DNA from: Methylobacter sp.
GTDB lineage: Bacteria > Pseudomonadota > Gammaproteobacteria > Methylococcales > Methylomonadaceae
Direction of reading: 5' to 3'
DNA length: 44,978 nt
Assembly (NCBI GenBank): GCA_024636505.1
Contig: JAGXGY010000041.1
Span: 1 to 44,978, forward strand
The notes below the pieces were generated by a model. The model worked only from the letters and a program-made list of their open reading frames with translations, was not told the DNA's origin and ran no database searches. A program made the translations under genes and the position numbers. Below, piece by piece: positions 1 to 8,262 of the stretch (the stretch's first letter is position 1; every line of letters begins with the position of its first letter).

Positions 1-348
1 GGTAGACACTGTGTTTTTAATCTTCATGTTCATTTGGTCTTTGTCACCAAATACCGCCGTGGCGTATTCACCCAACGCGTAATTGATGATCTACGCGGCA
101 TCTTCACCCAGGTTTGTGCCGACTTTGAAGCGGAATTAATGAAATTTGACGGCGAGGACGACCATGTTCATCTGCTGGTGAACTACCCGCCTAAAGTTTC
201 AATATCATCCTTGGTGAACAGCCTTAAAGGCGTTTCAAGTCGACTCATCCGCAAGCAGGATTACCCTGACGTTAAAAAGAAATTGTGGGGCGGCGCATTA
301 GGGTCGCCCAGTTACTTTGCCGGGAGTTGCGGCGGTGCGCCTATTTAA
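1..348 (+). pseudogene. tnpA: IS200/IS605 transposase TnpA, truncated
   Basis: This is the remnant of a Y1-type HUH transposase that normally moves single-stranded IS200/IS605 DNA. The reading frame is open from base 1, so the N-terminus lies outside the window. Visible family hallmarks are HVHLVFVTKYRRGVF near the start, the metal-binding HUH motif within DDHVHLLV (about bases 160-180), and LW..SPSYFAGSCGGAP near the end. Translation stops directly after GGAPI at 346-348. In intact relatives the protein continues into a helix that carries the catalytic tyrosine, so this copy has lost its nucleophile and should be inactive. The stop overlaps the stop of the convergent protease gene. The family assignment is secure; calling it a pseudogene is inference from the missing C-terminus. 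Confidence 0.85.
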
Positions 349-1547
349 AAACCGCCGTCATCGTTGACAATGGTGCGCATCGCGGTGAGCTGAATTATCC
401 CGGCGCCAAAACTGCCCCCCACCGGATTAAACACATCCAGATAAAAGGTTTCGTCTGGCTCGGCGATCAGGTCGCCAATGATCTCCACCGGAATCGTAGC
501 TTGGTTCTCGTTCGGATATAAAACCAGCGTATCGCTGACCGCTAAGTAATCGCTACCGGCAATCGCCGTACCGTCGCGAGTAGCATAGTCCACACTCAAC
601 AGCTGCCCGGCATCGCTGCGCACACCCGAGAACTGCAACAAAAAATAAGCGTAGCGGGTACCGCTGTCGCTTTCGGCAACTTCTTTTTGCACATCCGCCG
701 CCTTAGCCGGCGCATTCGGGTATTCGGCGCGCAGGCTCTGATCAATCCACTGCTGGTAATTGCTCAGCCGTTGCCAAAACCCAATCTCGCCAAAACTGCT
801 ATTGGTTACCGTATCGATGTCGGGAGTGGCGCTGCCCTTGGCTAAGCTCGCGGTGTAACTGGCAATGCCGGCAATCCGGCCATTAAGGAGGGCCGGGCCG
901 CCGCTGTCGCCAGGCGAGATAATGCCTTCATCTGGCCCCAGTCCCAGTCCGGGAAGGTTAATAAGTTGCCTCAATGCATCTCTGCCGCTAGTACCGTTAT
1001 CAAAATCGGCAATCAACTGGGTTCCTGCGGTCGGCATCCAGGCCATGGTCGAGCCAAGCGAAGCCTTAAGCGTCGCAATATCGGCATCAAACTGATTGCT
1101 AGCCTTCAAGCGTAACGGTGTACCGCTAAAAGACGTCAGTATGCCGGTGTCGCCGCTGCCAGGCGTGCCGTATCCCACCATCGTCATGGTCTGGCCGATT
1201 TCGTCACTGTCGCGGTAAAGATTATAGCGGTCTGCGCTAATTGGCGCACTGCTTGACAGCCACACCAAGGCAAGGTCATGGTTACCATTAACGGCATCGT
1301 AATCCGGGTGCAGCAATAGACGACTGGATGCGATAACCTGGCTGCCCGCCGACGTTTCAAAAAAGACATTGGCGCTACCTGTGGCGTTAGGGAACAAATG
1401 TGCGGCAGTCAGCACCGCCCGCCCCCCAAAAACCAAGGCTCCAGTGCCAAAATAACCCTCATAAGTCACACGAACCACGCCATCGAAACCTTGGCCTGAA
1501 TCAACGCGATTACGGGGATCAGTGAAAGGGATAACCGTAGCAACCAT
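345..1547 (-). CDS. Trypsin-like serine protease with C-terminal Calx-beta domain, probably 3'-truncated
   Basis: A 400-residue S1-family protease. The catalytic triad is clear: His50 in VLTAAH, Asp91 in HDLALVWL, and Ser215 in GDSGGPAL. Residues about 290-395 form one Calx-beta domain (VDYATRDGTAIAGSDY, then EPDETFYLDVFNP, then TIVNDD). There is no N-terminal signal peptide; the protein starts MVATVIPFTDPRNRV. Known relatives with such a start are often exported by type I secretion through RTX repeats and a C-terminal signal, and none is present here. The gene ends six residues after the Calx-beta NDD motif, exactly where the transposase remnant begins, so the original C-terminus has probably been lost. 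No clear ribosome binding site precedes the ATG. The protease call is strong; truncation and secretion route are inferred. Confidence 0.9.
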   Translation of the reverse strand: MVATVIPFTDPRNRVDSGQGFDGVVRVTYEGYFGTGALVFGGRAVLTAAHLFPNATGSANVFFETSAGSQVIASSRLLLHPDYDAVNGNHDLALVWLSSSAPISADRYNLYRDSDEIGQTMTMVGYGTPGSGDTGILTSFSGTPLRLKASNQFDADIATLKASLGSTMAWMPTAGTQLIADFDNGTSGRDALRQLINLPGLGLGPDEGIISPGDSGGPALLNGRIAGIASYTASLAKGSATPDIDTVTNSSFGEIGFWQRLSNYQQWIDQSLRAEYPNAPAKAADVQKEVAESDSGTRYAYFLLQFSGVRSDAGQLLSVDYATRDGTAIAGSDYLAVSDTLVLYPNENQATIPVEIIGDLIAEPDETFYLDVFNPVGGSFGAGIIQLTAMRTIVNDDGGF

Positions 1548-1731
1548 AAGTGAAAGTCTGTTAACAAAAAAGCTAAAAGGATTGCGTGGAAGGCGACTGA
1601 AGCCCGCCCAGTCAGCGCATATTTTCTAAAAGACAGCCAGAGCGCAAGTTAACCCATACCGGACGGGATTTGCAACCCCGCTCTAACGTTTTACTAGGCC
1701 GGGCAAGGTGCCAATGTAAAGGAGGTAAAAC

Positions 1732-1842
1732 ATGTCAAACGGAGTTAATCTGCCCGTCCGGCTGCATAGCTTTGCAAAAATTGTGCAGATAGCTATGCCT
1801 CAACCACGGGCTTTTTACACGATTTGTAATACAGTTAACTAA
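1732..1842 (+). CDS. Small 36-residue ORF with a strong Shine-Dalgarno
   Basis: A short ORF (MSNGVNLPVRLHSF...) starts at an ATG placed 6 bases after a GGAGG at 1721-1725, an excellent ribosome binding site. It ends at a TAA at 1840-1842, overlapping the end of the convergent DUF6447-type gene. I do not recognise the peptide and see no signal or membrane segment. It could be a real small protein, the leftover 5' end of a larger gene cut by rearrangement, or chance. The ribosome binding site is the only positive evidence. Confidence 0.3.
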   Translation: MSNGVNLPVRLHSFAKIVQIAMPQPRAFYTICNTVN

Positions 1843-2063
1843 TTGACCGATGAAGAGCCAAGCACCAAATCGTCGGTACTGACCGGTAAGGCTTGTTTTA
1901 GGGCATTGCCGTAGGCGATACGTGCGGTCTGGGCAATGGCTAATTGGCTATTTAAGCGGGCGATTTCCTGCTCGGTGATTTGTAGCATTTGCAGTTGCTG
2001 TTTGGCTTCGTCTGACAGATTATCAGTATCGTAATCAGCATTGTCGATAGTAATTTTGGCCAT
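1839..2063 (-). CDS. DUF6447-like small protein
   Basis: A 74-residue protein starting MAKITIDNADYDTDNLSDEA, followed by a Gln-rich helix (QQLQMLQITEQEIARLNSQLA) and ARIAYGNALKQAL. This pattern, a short beta-type start (MAKITI[DN]...Y) then a coiled-coil-like helix ending near an A.AL repeat, matches my recollection of the small DUF6447 family of proteobacteria and cyanobacteria, whose function is unknown. A good ribosome binding site (CAGGAG, about 2069-2074) lies upstream of the ATG. The gene stands alone between a small ORF and a transposon relic, so its context gives no function. The coding call is fairly secure; the family name is from memory. Confidence 0.75.
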   Translation of the reverse strand: MAKITIDNADYDTDNLSDEAKQQLQMLQITEQEIARLNSQLAIAQTARIAYGNALKQALPVSTDDLVLGSSSVN

Positions 2064-2091
2064 GATAGACTCCTGGATAATAGTAAATTGG

Positions 2092-2230
2092 TTGACATCC
2101 TCCCCCGCTAAAGCAAGGGAATTCCTGATGTGACTCAGGAGCGAGTGGTATTGCTACTGCTCACGGGTTTCTGCTGCTGACGGCATTGCCGTAGCGTTGA
2201 CCTCACAGACTAATCCCGCCTTGTTCTTTT
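2092..2230 (-). pseudogene. Relic of an IS605-type tnpB 3' end and right terminus
   Basis: On the minus strand a frame reads AGLVCEVNATAMPSAAETREQ and stops at 2154-2156. It resembles the C-terminal tail of TnpB (IS1341/IS605) proteins. About 50 bases further on, the minus strand reads GGAATTCCCTTGCTTTAGCG then GGGGAGGATGTCAA, typical of the hairpin-bearing right end of these elements. In active elements this segment overlaps the omega-RNA that guides TnpB. The rest of tnpB is missing. The orientation is opposite to the transposase fragment at the left edge. The identification is from pattern memory and needs a similarity search. Confidence 0.5.
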
Positions 2231-2805
2231 AACGATTTACCCTGACATTCAAGGCTTTAACTTTGATCGCCTGGTTAGCGCGGACCGTAATATAAGCTCT
2301 TTACCGCCGAGGAAATATTACCAATAATGCGTCTATTTTGCTAAATCAATTCGCTCGTTGTCACTCTGCTGCGATAAAACAATATCGCTTCGCTTGTTAC
2401 GGGGCGCTTTTTTCGAGCTGAAGGCCGAGGTTTAAACCCGCAGGGAACATCAATTATACCCCCTTCATTCCCCGAAAATTTTACCGGCCGGAGTATAACA
2501 CACCGGTTTTCTATGTTTTTACAAAGTTTTTAGGTTAAAATAAGCGGCTTTCGAAGCGGGACGAGTGAGTAGCGATGGTGACCCAAATAAACGCACCCCA
2601 CTCGGCTTTGAGCTACCTGCCTGTATCCGACGCATTTCATTCACTCCGATGGCTGCAAGCCACCGCAGTCTTAGGTTGTGTGACTGCGGTTATGGTATGT
2701 AGCCCACCTTCCCGGTACGAGCATTCAATAAACGCTCAAAATTCCGAATGCTTATTGAGTGAGGTCACCAAAAAAGTTTTTTATGCCCAACTTTAGAGTA
2801 AAAAC
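2231..2805 (+). other. Long non-coding leader upstream of the EF-G gene
   Basis: I see no convincing gene in these 575 bases. There is a 73-codon frame (2575-2796), but it lacks a ribosome binding site and recognisable features. Two inverted repeats lie close to the start codon: a perfect 9-bp stem at 2662-2690, and a 10-bp stem with one G-T pair pairing 2722-2731 with 2752-2761. A TAAAAT box at 2536-2541 could be a -10 element, but I see no good -35. The stretch probably holds the EF-G promoter and a structured 5' untranslated region. Confidence 0.4.
2662..2690 (+). promoter_or_regulatory. Perfect stem-loop in the EF-G leader
   Basis: ACCGCAGTC (2662-2670) pairs perfectly with GACTGCGGT (2682-2690) around an 11-base loop, about 115 bases before the EF-G start codon. 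There is no following T-run, so it is not a simple terminator. It may be a regulatory RNA structure or a protein-binding site. Confidence 0.4.
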
Positions 2806-4890
2806 ATGACAGATTTAGCGCATTACAGAAACATCGGCATCTTCGCTCACGTCGATGCCGGTAAAACCACGACTACCGAGCGGATTTTAAAACTTACCGG
2901 TAAAATCCACAAAATCGGCGAAGTGCACGATGGCGCGGCAACCACCGACTTCATGGAACAGGAGCAGGAACGCGGCATTACCATTCAATCAGCGGCAACC
3001 ACCTGTTTCTGGAAAGACTACCGTTTTAATATTATCGACACCCCGGGTCACGTTGATTTTACTATTGAAGTTTATCGTTCACTGAAAGTTCTTGACGGCG
3101 GTATCGGCGTTTTCTGCGGCTCAGGCGGTGTAGAACCCCAATCGGAAACCAACTGGCGTTATGCCAACGATTCTGAAGTTGCCCGCGTTATCTACATCAA
3201 TAAACTGGATCGTATCGGCGCTGACTTCTACCGCGTAGTTAAACAAGTTGAAGAGGTACTGGGCGCTCACCCGCTGGTCATGACCCTGCCTATCGGCACC
3301 GAAGACCAGTTCAGCGGCGTGGTTGACATCTTAACGCGCAAAGCCTGGATATGGGATGATTCCGGCGACCCGTTAAACTACGAAATTCAAGACATCCCTG
3401 CCGACATGGTAGCTGATGCCGAGAAATGGCGCGAAAAATTGATCGATGATGTTGCCGATCAATATGACGACGTGATGGAAAAATACCTGGAAGGCGAAGA
3501 ACCCGATATCGATACCATTAAGCGTTGTATCCGCAAAGGCACGATCAATCTGGATTTCTTCCCGACGTTCTGCGGTTCGTCTTTCAAAAACAAAGGCGTG
3601 CAGCTGGTGCTTGACGGCGTTATCGATTACCTGCCTTGCCCAACCGAAGTCAAACCCCAGCCTGAAGTCGATCTGGAGGGCAACGCAACAGGCACTTTTG
3701 CTATCGTCGATGAGAACAAGCCGCTGCGCGCGCTGGCATTCAAAATCATGGACGACCGTTTCGGCGCGTTGACCTTCTTGCGTATCTACTCCGGAAAACT
3801 GGAAAAAGGCACCTCGGTACTGAATACCTTCACCGGTAAAACCGAGCGTATCGGCCGTATCGTAGAAATGCACGCCGACACCCGTAATGAGCTTGATTCT
3901 GCTCAAGCGGGCGATATTGTTGCGGTACTGGGCATGAAGAATGTGCAAACCGGCCACACGCTGTGCGACCCGAAATTCCCGGCTACATTAGAGCCGATGG
4001 TTTTCCCTGATCCCGTTATCTCGCTGGCGATTTCACCGAAAGACAAAGCCGCATCCGAAAAAATGGGTATCGCACTGGGTAAAATGATCCAGGAAGATCC
4101 TTCTTTCCACGTTGAAACCGATGAAGACAGCGGCGAAACCATTCTTAAAGGTATGGGCGAGCTGCATCTTGACATTAAAGTCGACATCTTAAGACGTACT
4201 CATGGCGTTGACGTGGTCGTCGGTAAGCCTCAGGTGGCCTACCGCGAAACCATCACCAAAGCGGTTGAGGACGAATATACCCACAAGAAGCAATCGGGCG
4301 GTTCAGGCCAATACGGCAAGATCAACTACATCATCGAGCCGGGCGAGCCAGGCAGCGGCTTTGTGTTTCAATCAGCGGTTACCGGCGGTAACGTACCGCG
4401 CGAATACTGGCCTGCGGTTGAAAAAGGCTTTAAGAGCATGTTAGATAAAGGCGTACTGGCCGGATTCCCTTGCCTGGACTTTAAAGTTATTCTGACTGAC
4501 GGCGGTTTCCACGCGGTTGACTCCTCTGCAATTGCCTTCGAAATTGCGGCGAAAGCAGCATTCCGTCAATCGATTCCAAAAGCCGGGCCGCAACTGATCG
4601 AACCGATCATGAAAGTGGATACTTTCACGCCATCGGATCACGTCGGCGATGTTATCGGCGACCTTAACCGTCGTCGCGGCATGATCAAATCTCAGGATGC
4701 CGGTGTATCCGGGGTTCGTATCAAGTCGGATGTGCCGTTGAGCGAAATGTTCGGTTACATCGGCGACTTGCGTACCATGACCTCCGGTCGCGGTCAATTC
4801 TCCATGGAATTCTCGCACTATATGCCGTGCCCGAAAAACGTCGCGGATGAAGTTATCAAAGAAGTCAACGAACGCAACAAAAAGAAATAA
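2806..4890 (+). CDS. fusA: Elongation factor G paralogue (EF-G 2 type)
   Basis: A 694-residue translational GTPase, full EF-G length. G motifs are visible in order: AHVDAGKT (14-21), RGITI (56-60), DTPGH (78-82), NKLD (132-135) and GSSF.NKGVQ. Domains II to V follow, with [11 protein letters not shown] and [15 protein letters not shown] at the expected places. EF-G drives ribosomal translocation and, with RRF, ribosome recycling. The gene stands alone rather than in the rpsL-rpsG-fusA-tufA operon, so it is probably the second EF-G that many gamma-proteobacteria carry; whether it works in elongation, recycling or stress is not visible. G4 has Leu where NKMD is commoner. The ribosome binding site (GAG then TAAAAAC) is weak. 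A strong hairpin follows the gene. The family is certain; the paralogue status is inferred. Confidence 0.93.
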   Translation: MTDLAHYRNIGIFAHVDAGKTTTTERILKLTGKIHKIGEVHDGAATTDFMEQEQERGITIQSAATTCFWKDYRFNIIDTPGHVDFTIEVYRSLKVLDGGIGVFCGSGGVEPQSETNWRYANDSEVARVIYINKLDRIGADFYRVVKQVEEVLGAHPLVMTLPIGTEDQFSGVVDILTRKAWIWDDSGDPLNYEIQDIPADMVADAEKWREKLIDDVADQYDDVMEKYLEGEEPDIDTIKRCIRKGTINLDFFPTFCGSSFKNKGVQLVLDGVIDYLPCPTEVKPQPEVDLEGNATGTFAIVDENKPLRALAFKIMDDRFGALTFLRIYSGKLEKGTSVLNTFTGKTERIGRIVEMHADTRNELDSAQAGDIVAVLGMKNVQTGHTLCDPKFPATLEPMVFPDPVISLAISPKDKAASEKMGIALGKMIQEDPSFHVETDEDSGETILKGMGELHLDIKVDILRRTHGVDVVVGKPQVAYRETITKAVEDEYTHKKQSGGSGQYGKINYIIEPGEPGSGFVFQSAVTGGNVPREYWPAVEKGFKSMLDKGVLAGFPCLDFKVILTDGGFHAVDSSAIAFEIAAKAAFRQSIPKAGPQLIEPIMKVDTFTPSDHVGDVIGDLNRRRGMIKSQDAGVSGVRIKSDVPLSEMFGYIGDLRTMTSGRGQFSMEFSHYMPCPKNVADEVIKEVNERNKKK

Positions 4891-4905
4891 GCTGTAAATC
4901 CGGTA

Positions 4906-4935
4906 GGTTGGATTGCCTGTTTTGGCAATCCAACC
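4906..4935 (+). terminator. 12-bp perfect hairpin after the EF-G gene
   Basis: GGTTGGATTGCC (4906-4917) and GGCAATCCAACC (4924-4935) form a perfect 12-bp stem with the 6-base loop TGTTTT, 15 bases after the EF-G stop. No T-run follows on either side, so it is not a textbook intrinsic terminator. It sits between convergent genes and may stop transcription or stabilise mRNA ends, or it may be a dispersed palindromic repeat. The rest of 4891-5091 holds nothing I recognise. Confidence 0.5.
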
Positions 4936-5091
4936 CATTGACAGACCATTGTCTAGCGGCTCGCTCAATAACAGCGTCTCCGTGCCCTATCCCCTCCCCA
5001 TCGTGTTCGTATCGACTGCAGTACTCCGTTCAGATCACAAACTCCCTTCTTTATCAAAGCGTCCGTAAAGCCCTTCCTTCAGGCATAGCTA

Positions 5092-5784
5092 TCAAGGATT
5101 CATCAGCCAGTAGGCGGTGACTACGTCTACCTGAGATTCATCTAAAGGCGGATTGGTAGCGGCGCCACCACCATATTGCCAGGTATTGTCTTTATTCCAT
5201 TCCGCCGCTACAGGACTCAGTGCTGCGGCGATAGTAGATTGTCGAAAGGAGCCAAACTGCGCATCAGAACTGCCGTCTATCATGCTATCCAGCATTCGGG
5301 CTAAATCCGGCGTCAGCCGATCAATAATCATCACGTTCTTTTGTTGCTGCACATAAACACCCGGTGCGGCACCGTTGACCGTCCAGCTCACGTTCTGAAA
5401 ACAGACCGAGCTGTCCTGAGGGTTGCCATTGCTATCCAAATAGGAATAATGCGTTTCGTAGCCGTTGGCCCGGCCATTGGGCATTTGAACCCCGGCCGCC
5501 ATCATCGCGGTGCGCAGCGGCGTATCGCATACTGCAGCGCCTCCCTGATTAACTTTGGCAGTCGGTGTTGTTGCGCTATCACCAATAACAATGCCGGTGC
5601 CGTTAAAATGAGCCAGATAAGCCAGTTCCCAGGCCCGCACAAACGATGACGCAAGCTTCTGATAGGACGCGCTACGCTGCAAATTACCGCCAACGCTGGT
5701 TGCCGAGATCAGAATGCCGATGGCGATAATGACCAGCGTCAGTTCCAGCAGGCTAAAGCCCTGTTGTTTTAAAGGAGTAGACAT
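5092..5784 (-). CDS. Prepilin 7 (family I), last gene of the pilus operon
   Basis: A 230-residue type IV prepilin-like protein. The leader MSTPLKQQG is cut before Phe, followed by FSLLE with Glu at +5 and a hydrophobic helix (LTLVIIAIGILISATSVG). It is a paralogue of the two prepilins that open the operon. Shared blocks are MP.GRA.G, DSNGNP....VCFQ, LTPDLARMLD..IDG..DAQ, FRQ, and a C-terminus ending A.W.MN. The ATG at 5784 gives a leader of normal length; an upstream in-frame ATG at 5811 overlaps the stop of the preceding gene. By analogy the mature protein would sit in the inner membrane and join a pilus or pseudopilus. Major and minor pilins cannot be told apart from sequence. Confidence 0.85.
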   Translation of the reverse strand: MSTPLKQQGFSLLELTLVIIAIGILISATSVGGNLQRSASYQKLASSFVRAWELAYLAHFNGTGIVIGDSATTPTAKVNQGGAAVCDTPLRTAMMAAGVQMPNGRANGYETHYSYLDSNGNPQDSSVCFQNVSWTVNGAAPGVYVQQQKNVMIIDRLTPDLARMLDSMIDGSSDAQFGSFRQSTIAAALSPVAAEWNKDNTWQYGGGAATNPPLDESQVDVVTAYWLMNP

Positions 5785-5800
5785 ACATGTATTCCGTTGT

Positions 5801-6994
5801 TTACCGTTCATAAATACCCGCCTGATCAGCTGCCTTGACATTGGCTTCCACCGAAGCGTCCAGTGTCGTTAGAATGGGAGTGACTATATCGATTAAAGCC
5901 ACCATTTTTTCAGTCAGCGGAATCAAATTTACCTCTAAATAAGACACCCCTAACGCGGCAGCGGTCACTGCAACACCATTAACGGCAATCGCCGTAACCG
6001 CTAACCCTACCGCGGCCGGCCCGGTCGTATAAGGCCCCACCGGCACCATGAGCAAGGTGGTCGCGGTGCCCGCCGGAAGTAAAGACAACGCAGTCGCCAG
6101 TCCTGCGGAGGCTTGCAAGAGCTGCGCTGCCGCAGTTGCCCGGCTGGCTTCGGCAAATTCAACCGCCAGTTCCAATTGCACTTTATAGTCCACCAATGCC
6201 TGCTTATAAATGGCCGTCGTGCTTTTTACGTTGGGATGCGCGTGTCCGACCGCAGACAAAACGCCGCTACACCCTATCCATTCCCATATTTCATCGAAAT
6301 ACACGGCATGCACCCGGTCATCGTAGCTTGCGGAAACACCGCGACTCGGCAATTCAAACCGGACTCCGGCCGGGTTATTGCCGTCAAACAGATTGCCATT
6401 CAGGTCGGCATCGATTACGCCGGGATCAGCCAGAACGTAAGCAATATGATGCAGCAAGTTACCATCGGCGGTATGCGCATAAGTTGCGTCCGTCGTAGCG
6501 TCCCAGCCATTCGACAGCGCCCGGCACAAGTCCATATCGCTGGCAGTAGCCAAGTTTTGCGATGTTGACGATAACGGCGTGGCGGTGGCATAAAAAGGCT
6601 GAATACGATCCAATTTCCGGTTTAATTGCGCATCCAGCGTTGTCGCTCCGGTTTTGGCATATACCGCGTAACGGAACGCCAGCCCCTCCTGATTGCGCAG
6701 CTGCGCGGCCATGCCTAGCGTTTGATACGGCAACACGCCATCGCTTAAGCCGCAATCTTCAACACCCGCTACGCCTGCCGCTGCCGGACAGGGCAAGCGT
6801 CCGTTGGCATAAACAAATCCGCTTAAGGCGTTATCGGCACGCTGAAACAAGGCTTGCGCTTCTGCGCTATCGGTCACTTTTTGGGTATCGCGTATCACCG
6901 TGGTTGCGGCAATGACCAGTAAACCGAGTATCACGATAATCAGGGCAAGTTCCGGCAAAGAATAACCGGATTGAACTTGTCGACGAATACTCAT
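5801..6994 (-). CDS. Prepilin 6 (family II) with Ala-rich hydrophobic C-terminal region
   Basis: A 397-residue prepilin-like protein. The leader MSIRRQVQSG is followed by YSLPE (Glu at +5) and the helix LALIIVILGLLVIAATTV. The family II signature GRLPCP...EDCG...LPY.TLG comes next, then a possible Ca-binding loop IDADLNGNLFDGNN and a YDDRV segment. From about residue 280 onward the protein is mostly Ala, Leu, Val and Gly (GLATALSLLPAGTA, AVGLAVTAIAVNGVAVTAAA), long enough for two or more membrane-type helices, which is unusual for a pilin. The ATG at 6994 overlaps the upstream stop (ATGA), implying coupled translation. The prepilin call is firm; the role of the C-terminal half is unknown. Confidence 0.88.
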   Translation of the reverse strand: MSIRRQVQSGYSLPELALIIVILGLLVIAATTVIRDTQKVTDSAEAQALFQRADNALSGFVYANGRLPCPAAAGVAGVEDCGLSDGVLPYQTLGMAAQLRNQEGLAFRYAVYAKTGATTLDAQLNRKLDRIQPFYATATPLSSTSQNLATASDMDLCRALSNGWDATTDATYAHTADGNLLHHIAYVLADPGVIDADLNGNLFDGNNPAGVRFELPSRGVSASYDDRVHAVYFDEIWEWIGCSGVLSAVGHAHPNVKSTTAIYKQALVDYKVQLELAVEFAEASRATAAAQLLQASAGLATALSLLPAGTATTLLMVPVGPYTTGPAAVGLAVTAIAVNGVAVTAAALGVSYLEVNLIPLTEKMVALIDIVTPILTTLDASVEANVKAADQAGIYER

Positions 6995-8262
6995 TGAAAC
7001 CACCCACGGTTATCGCTGGCGATTGCTGTCGTTAATTGCGCCCCGGCAAATAAGCGTATCGATTCCTCTCTGCTCGCCGCGTTCTGCACTTGTATCCAGG
7101 CGGCTGTCAATTGTTTTTCCAGCAACGCCTTCTCCGTTTCAGCAGCCGCCAACTGCGCTACAGAAGTCACGGTACTGTATGTGCCAATCGTAATACCAAT
7201 TACCGTCGAGGCGCCAATCCCGGAGAAACTGCCCGCAGCCAAGGCAAAATCAGTCGCCAATTGACCGGCGGTAATGGCTAGGCTGATGGTGCTGAACACG
7301 AAGTGAAACGCATTGATTTGCACATTGGTTTGCCTGACGATGTACATGAAATCGCGTAAATAGGCAGAAAAAACTGCCGCGCGGTACTCGTCGTAAGCCG
7401 CCCAGGCATCGCGGGCAGCGGCATTAACATTGGCGACTGCTGCGGGACAATCTAACGCGCCGGCAACCTCGGCAAAGCCCATAGCCAGCACCTTGTCGTC
7501 GTAGACATCCGATATGGCAGCCGCCGGGCTAGCAAATGTTCGCGTAAAGGGGGAGTTGTCGCCATCGAATAAATTGCCGTCCTGATCTTTATCAGCTGCA
7601 CCGGGATCGGCCACCACAAAAGCCACGTTCAAGCCCGCATTCACTTTTGCCCCGCCTGCTGCTGACTGGGTAGCGTTACGCAACGCATGGCAAAAATCCA
7701 GACCGTTACTGTGGTTGGCTAAAGCGTCGGTATTGGGACTGGTCAACACGACAGGCGTAGGCGGTAACACCGGCATAGTCATACTAACTAAGTTATAAAT
7801 GTCCGGCGGAGAAGGCGTAGAGTGGCTAACAGCAGCCTTCACCGTCGGCGGCAAATACGGCTCAAAACGATTGGCAAGCACCGCCAAGTCAGCATCCAGT
7901 TTGAGAATGGCATTACTGTGCCGGTACACGCCGTAACGAAAGTCCAGACCATAGACATTACGCATCGGCCCCGGAAGCCCAACAGTACGCCAGGGCACTA
8001 ATCCTATATCATTACTCACGCCGCAGTCTTCCAGTCCATCGCTGCCGGTATCGGGACAGGGCAAACGATTATGCACCATGATAAAACCCATCAACGCATC
8101 GCTTGCGTCCTGTACACCCACGCTTTGCTGGCCTGACAGTATTTGCCTGACCTGCGGTATCAGCGGCGGCAAGGCAAACACCAAGATACCTAAAATTGCC
8201 AATGACACCGCCAGCTCGGTTAAGCTAAAGCCGCGAACATGCTGTTTAGCTGAAGGACTCAT
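6991..8262 (-). CDS. Prepilin 5 (family II) with hydrophobic C-terminal region
   Basis: A 423-residue prepilin-like protein. Its leader MSPSAKQHVRG precedes FSLTE (Glu at +5) and the helix LAVSLAILGILVFALPPL. The family II signature NRLPCPDTGSDGLEDCG is present, with the motif DKDQDGNLFDGDN and then YDDKVLAMGFAEV. After about residue 300 there is a long apolar stretch (FVFSTISLAITAGQLA, GSFSGIGASTVIGITIGTY), followed by an amphipathic helix rich in Ala, Glu and Gln. It overlaps its neighbours at both ends by 4 bases (ATGA), so it is translated as part of a tight prepilin block behind the platform gene. It is probably a minor pilin; the function of the extra domain is unknown. Confidence 0.88.
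   Translation of the reverse strand: MSPSAKQHVRGFSLTELAVSLAILGILVFALPPLIPQVRQILSGQQSVGVQDASDALMGFIMVHNRLPCPDTGSDGLEDCGVSNDIGLVPWRTVGLPGPMRNVYGLDFRYGVYRHSNAILKLDADLAVLANRFEPYLPPTVKAAVSHSTPSPPDIYNLVSMTMPVLPPTPVVLTSPNTDALANHSNGLDFCHALRNATQSAAGGAKVNAGLNVAFVVADPGAADKDQDGNLFDGDNSPFTRTFASPAAAISDVYDDKVLAMGFAEVAGALDCPAAVANVNAAARDAWAAYDEYRAAVFSAYLRDFMYIVRQTNVQINAFHFVFSTISLAITAGQLATDFALAAGSFSGIGASTVIGITIGTYSTVTSVAQLAAAETEKALLEKQLTAAWIQVQNAASREESIRLFAGAQLTTAIASDNRGWFQ

Noticed and set aside
2575-2796. 73-codon frame just upstream of EF-G
   Set aside because: It has no ribosome binding site, no recognisable family features, and overlaps two inverted repeats that better explain the region as a leader.
3373-4187. 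Long frames antisense to the EF-G gene
   Set aside because: They mirror a strongly conserved coding sequence and show no domain features of their own.
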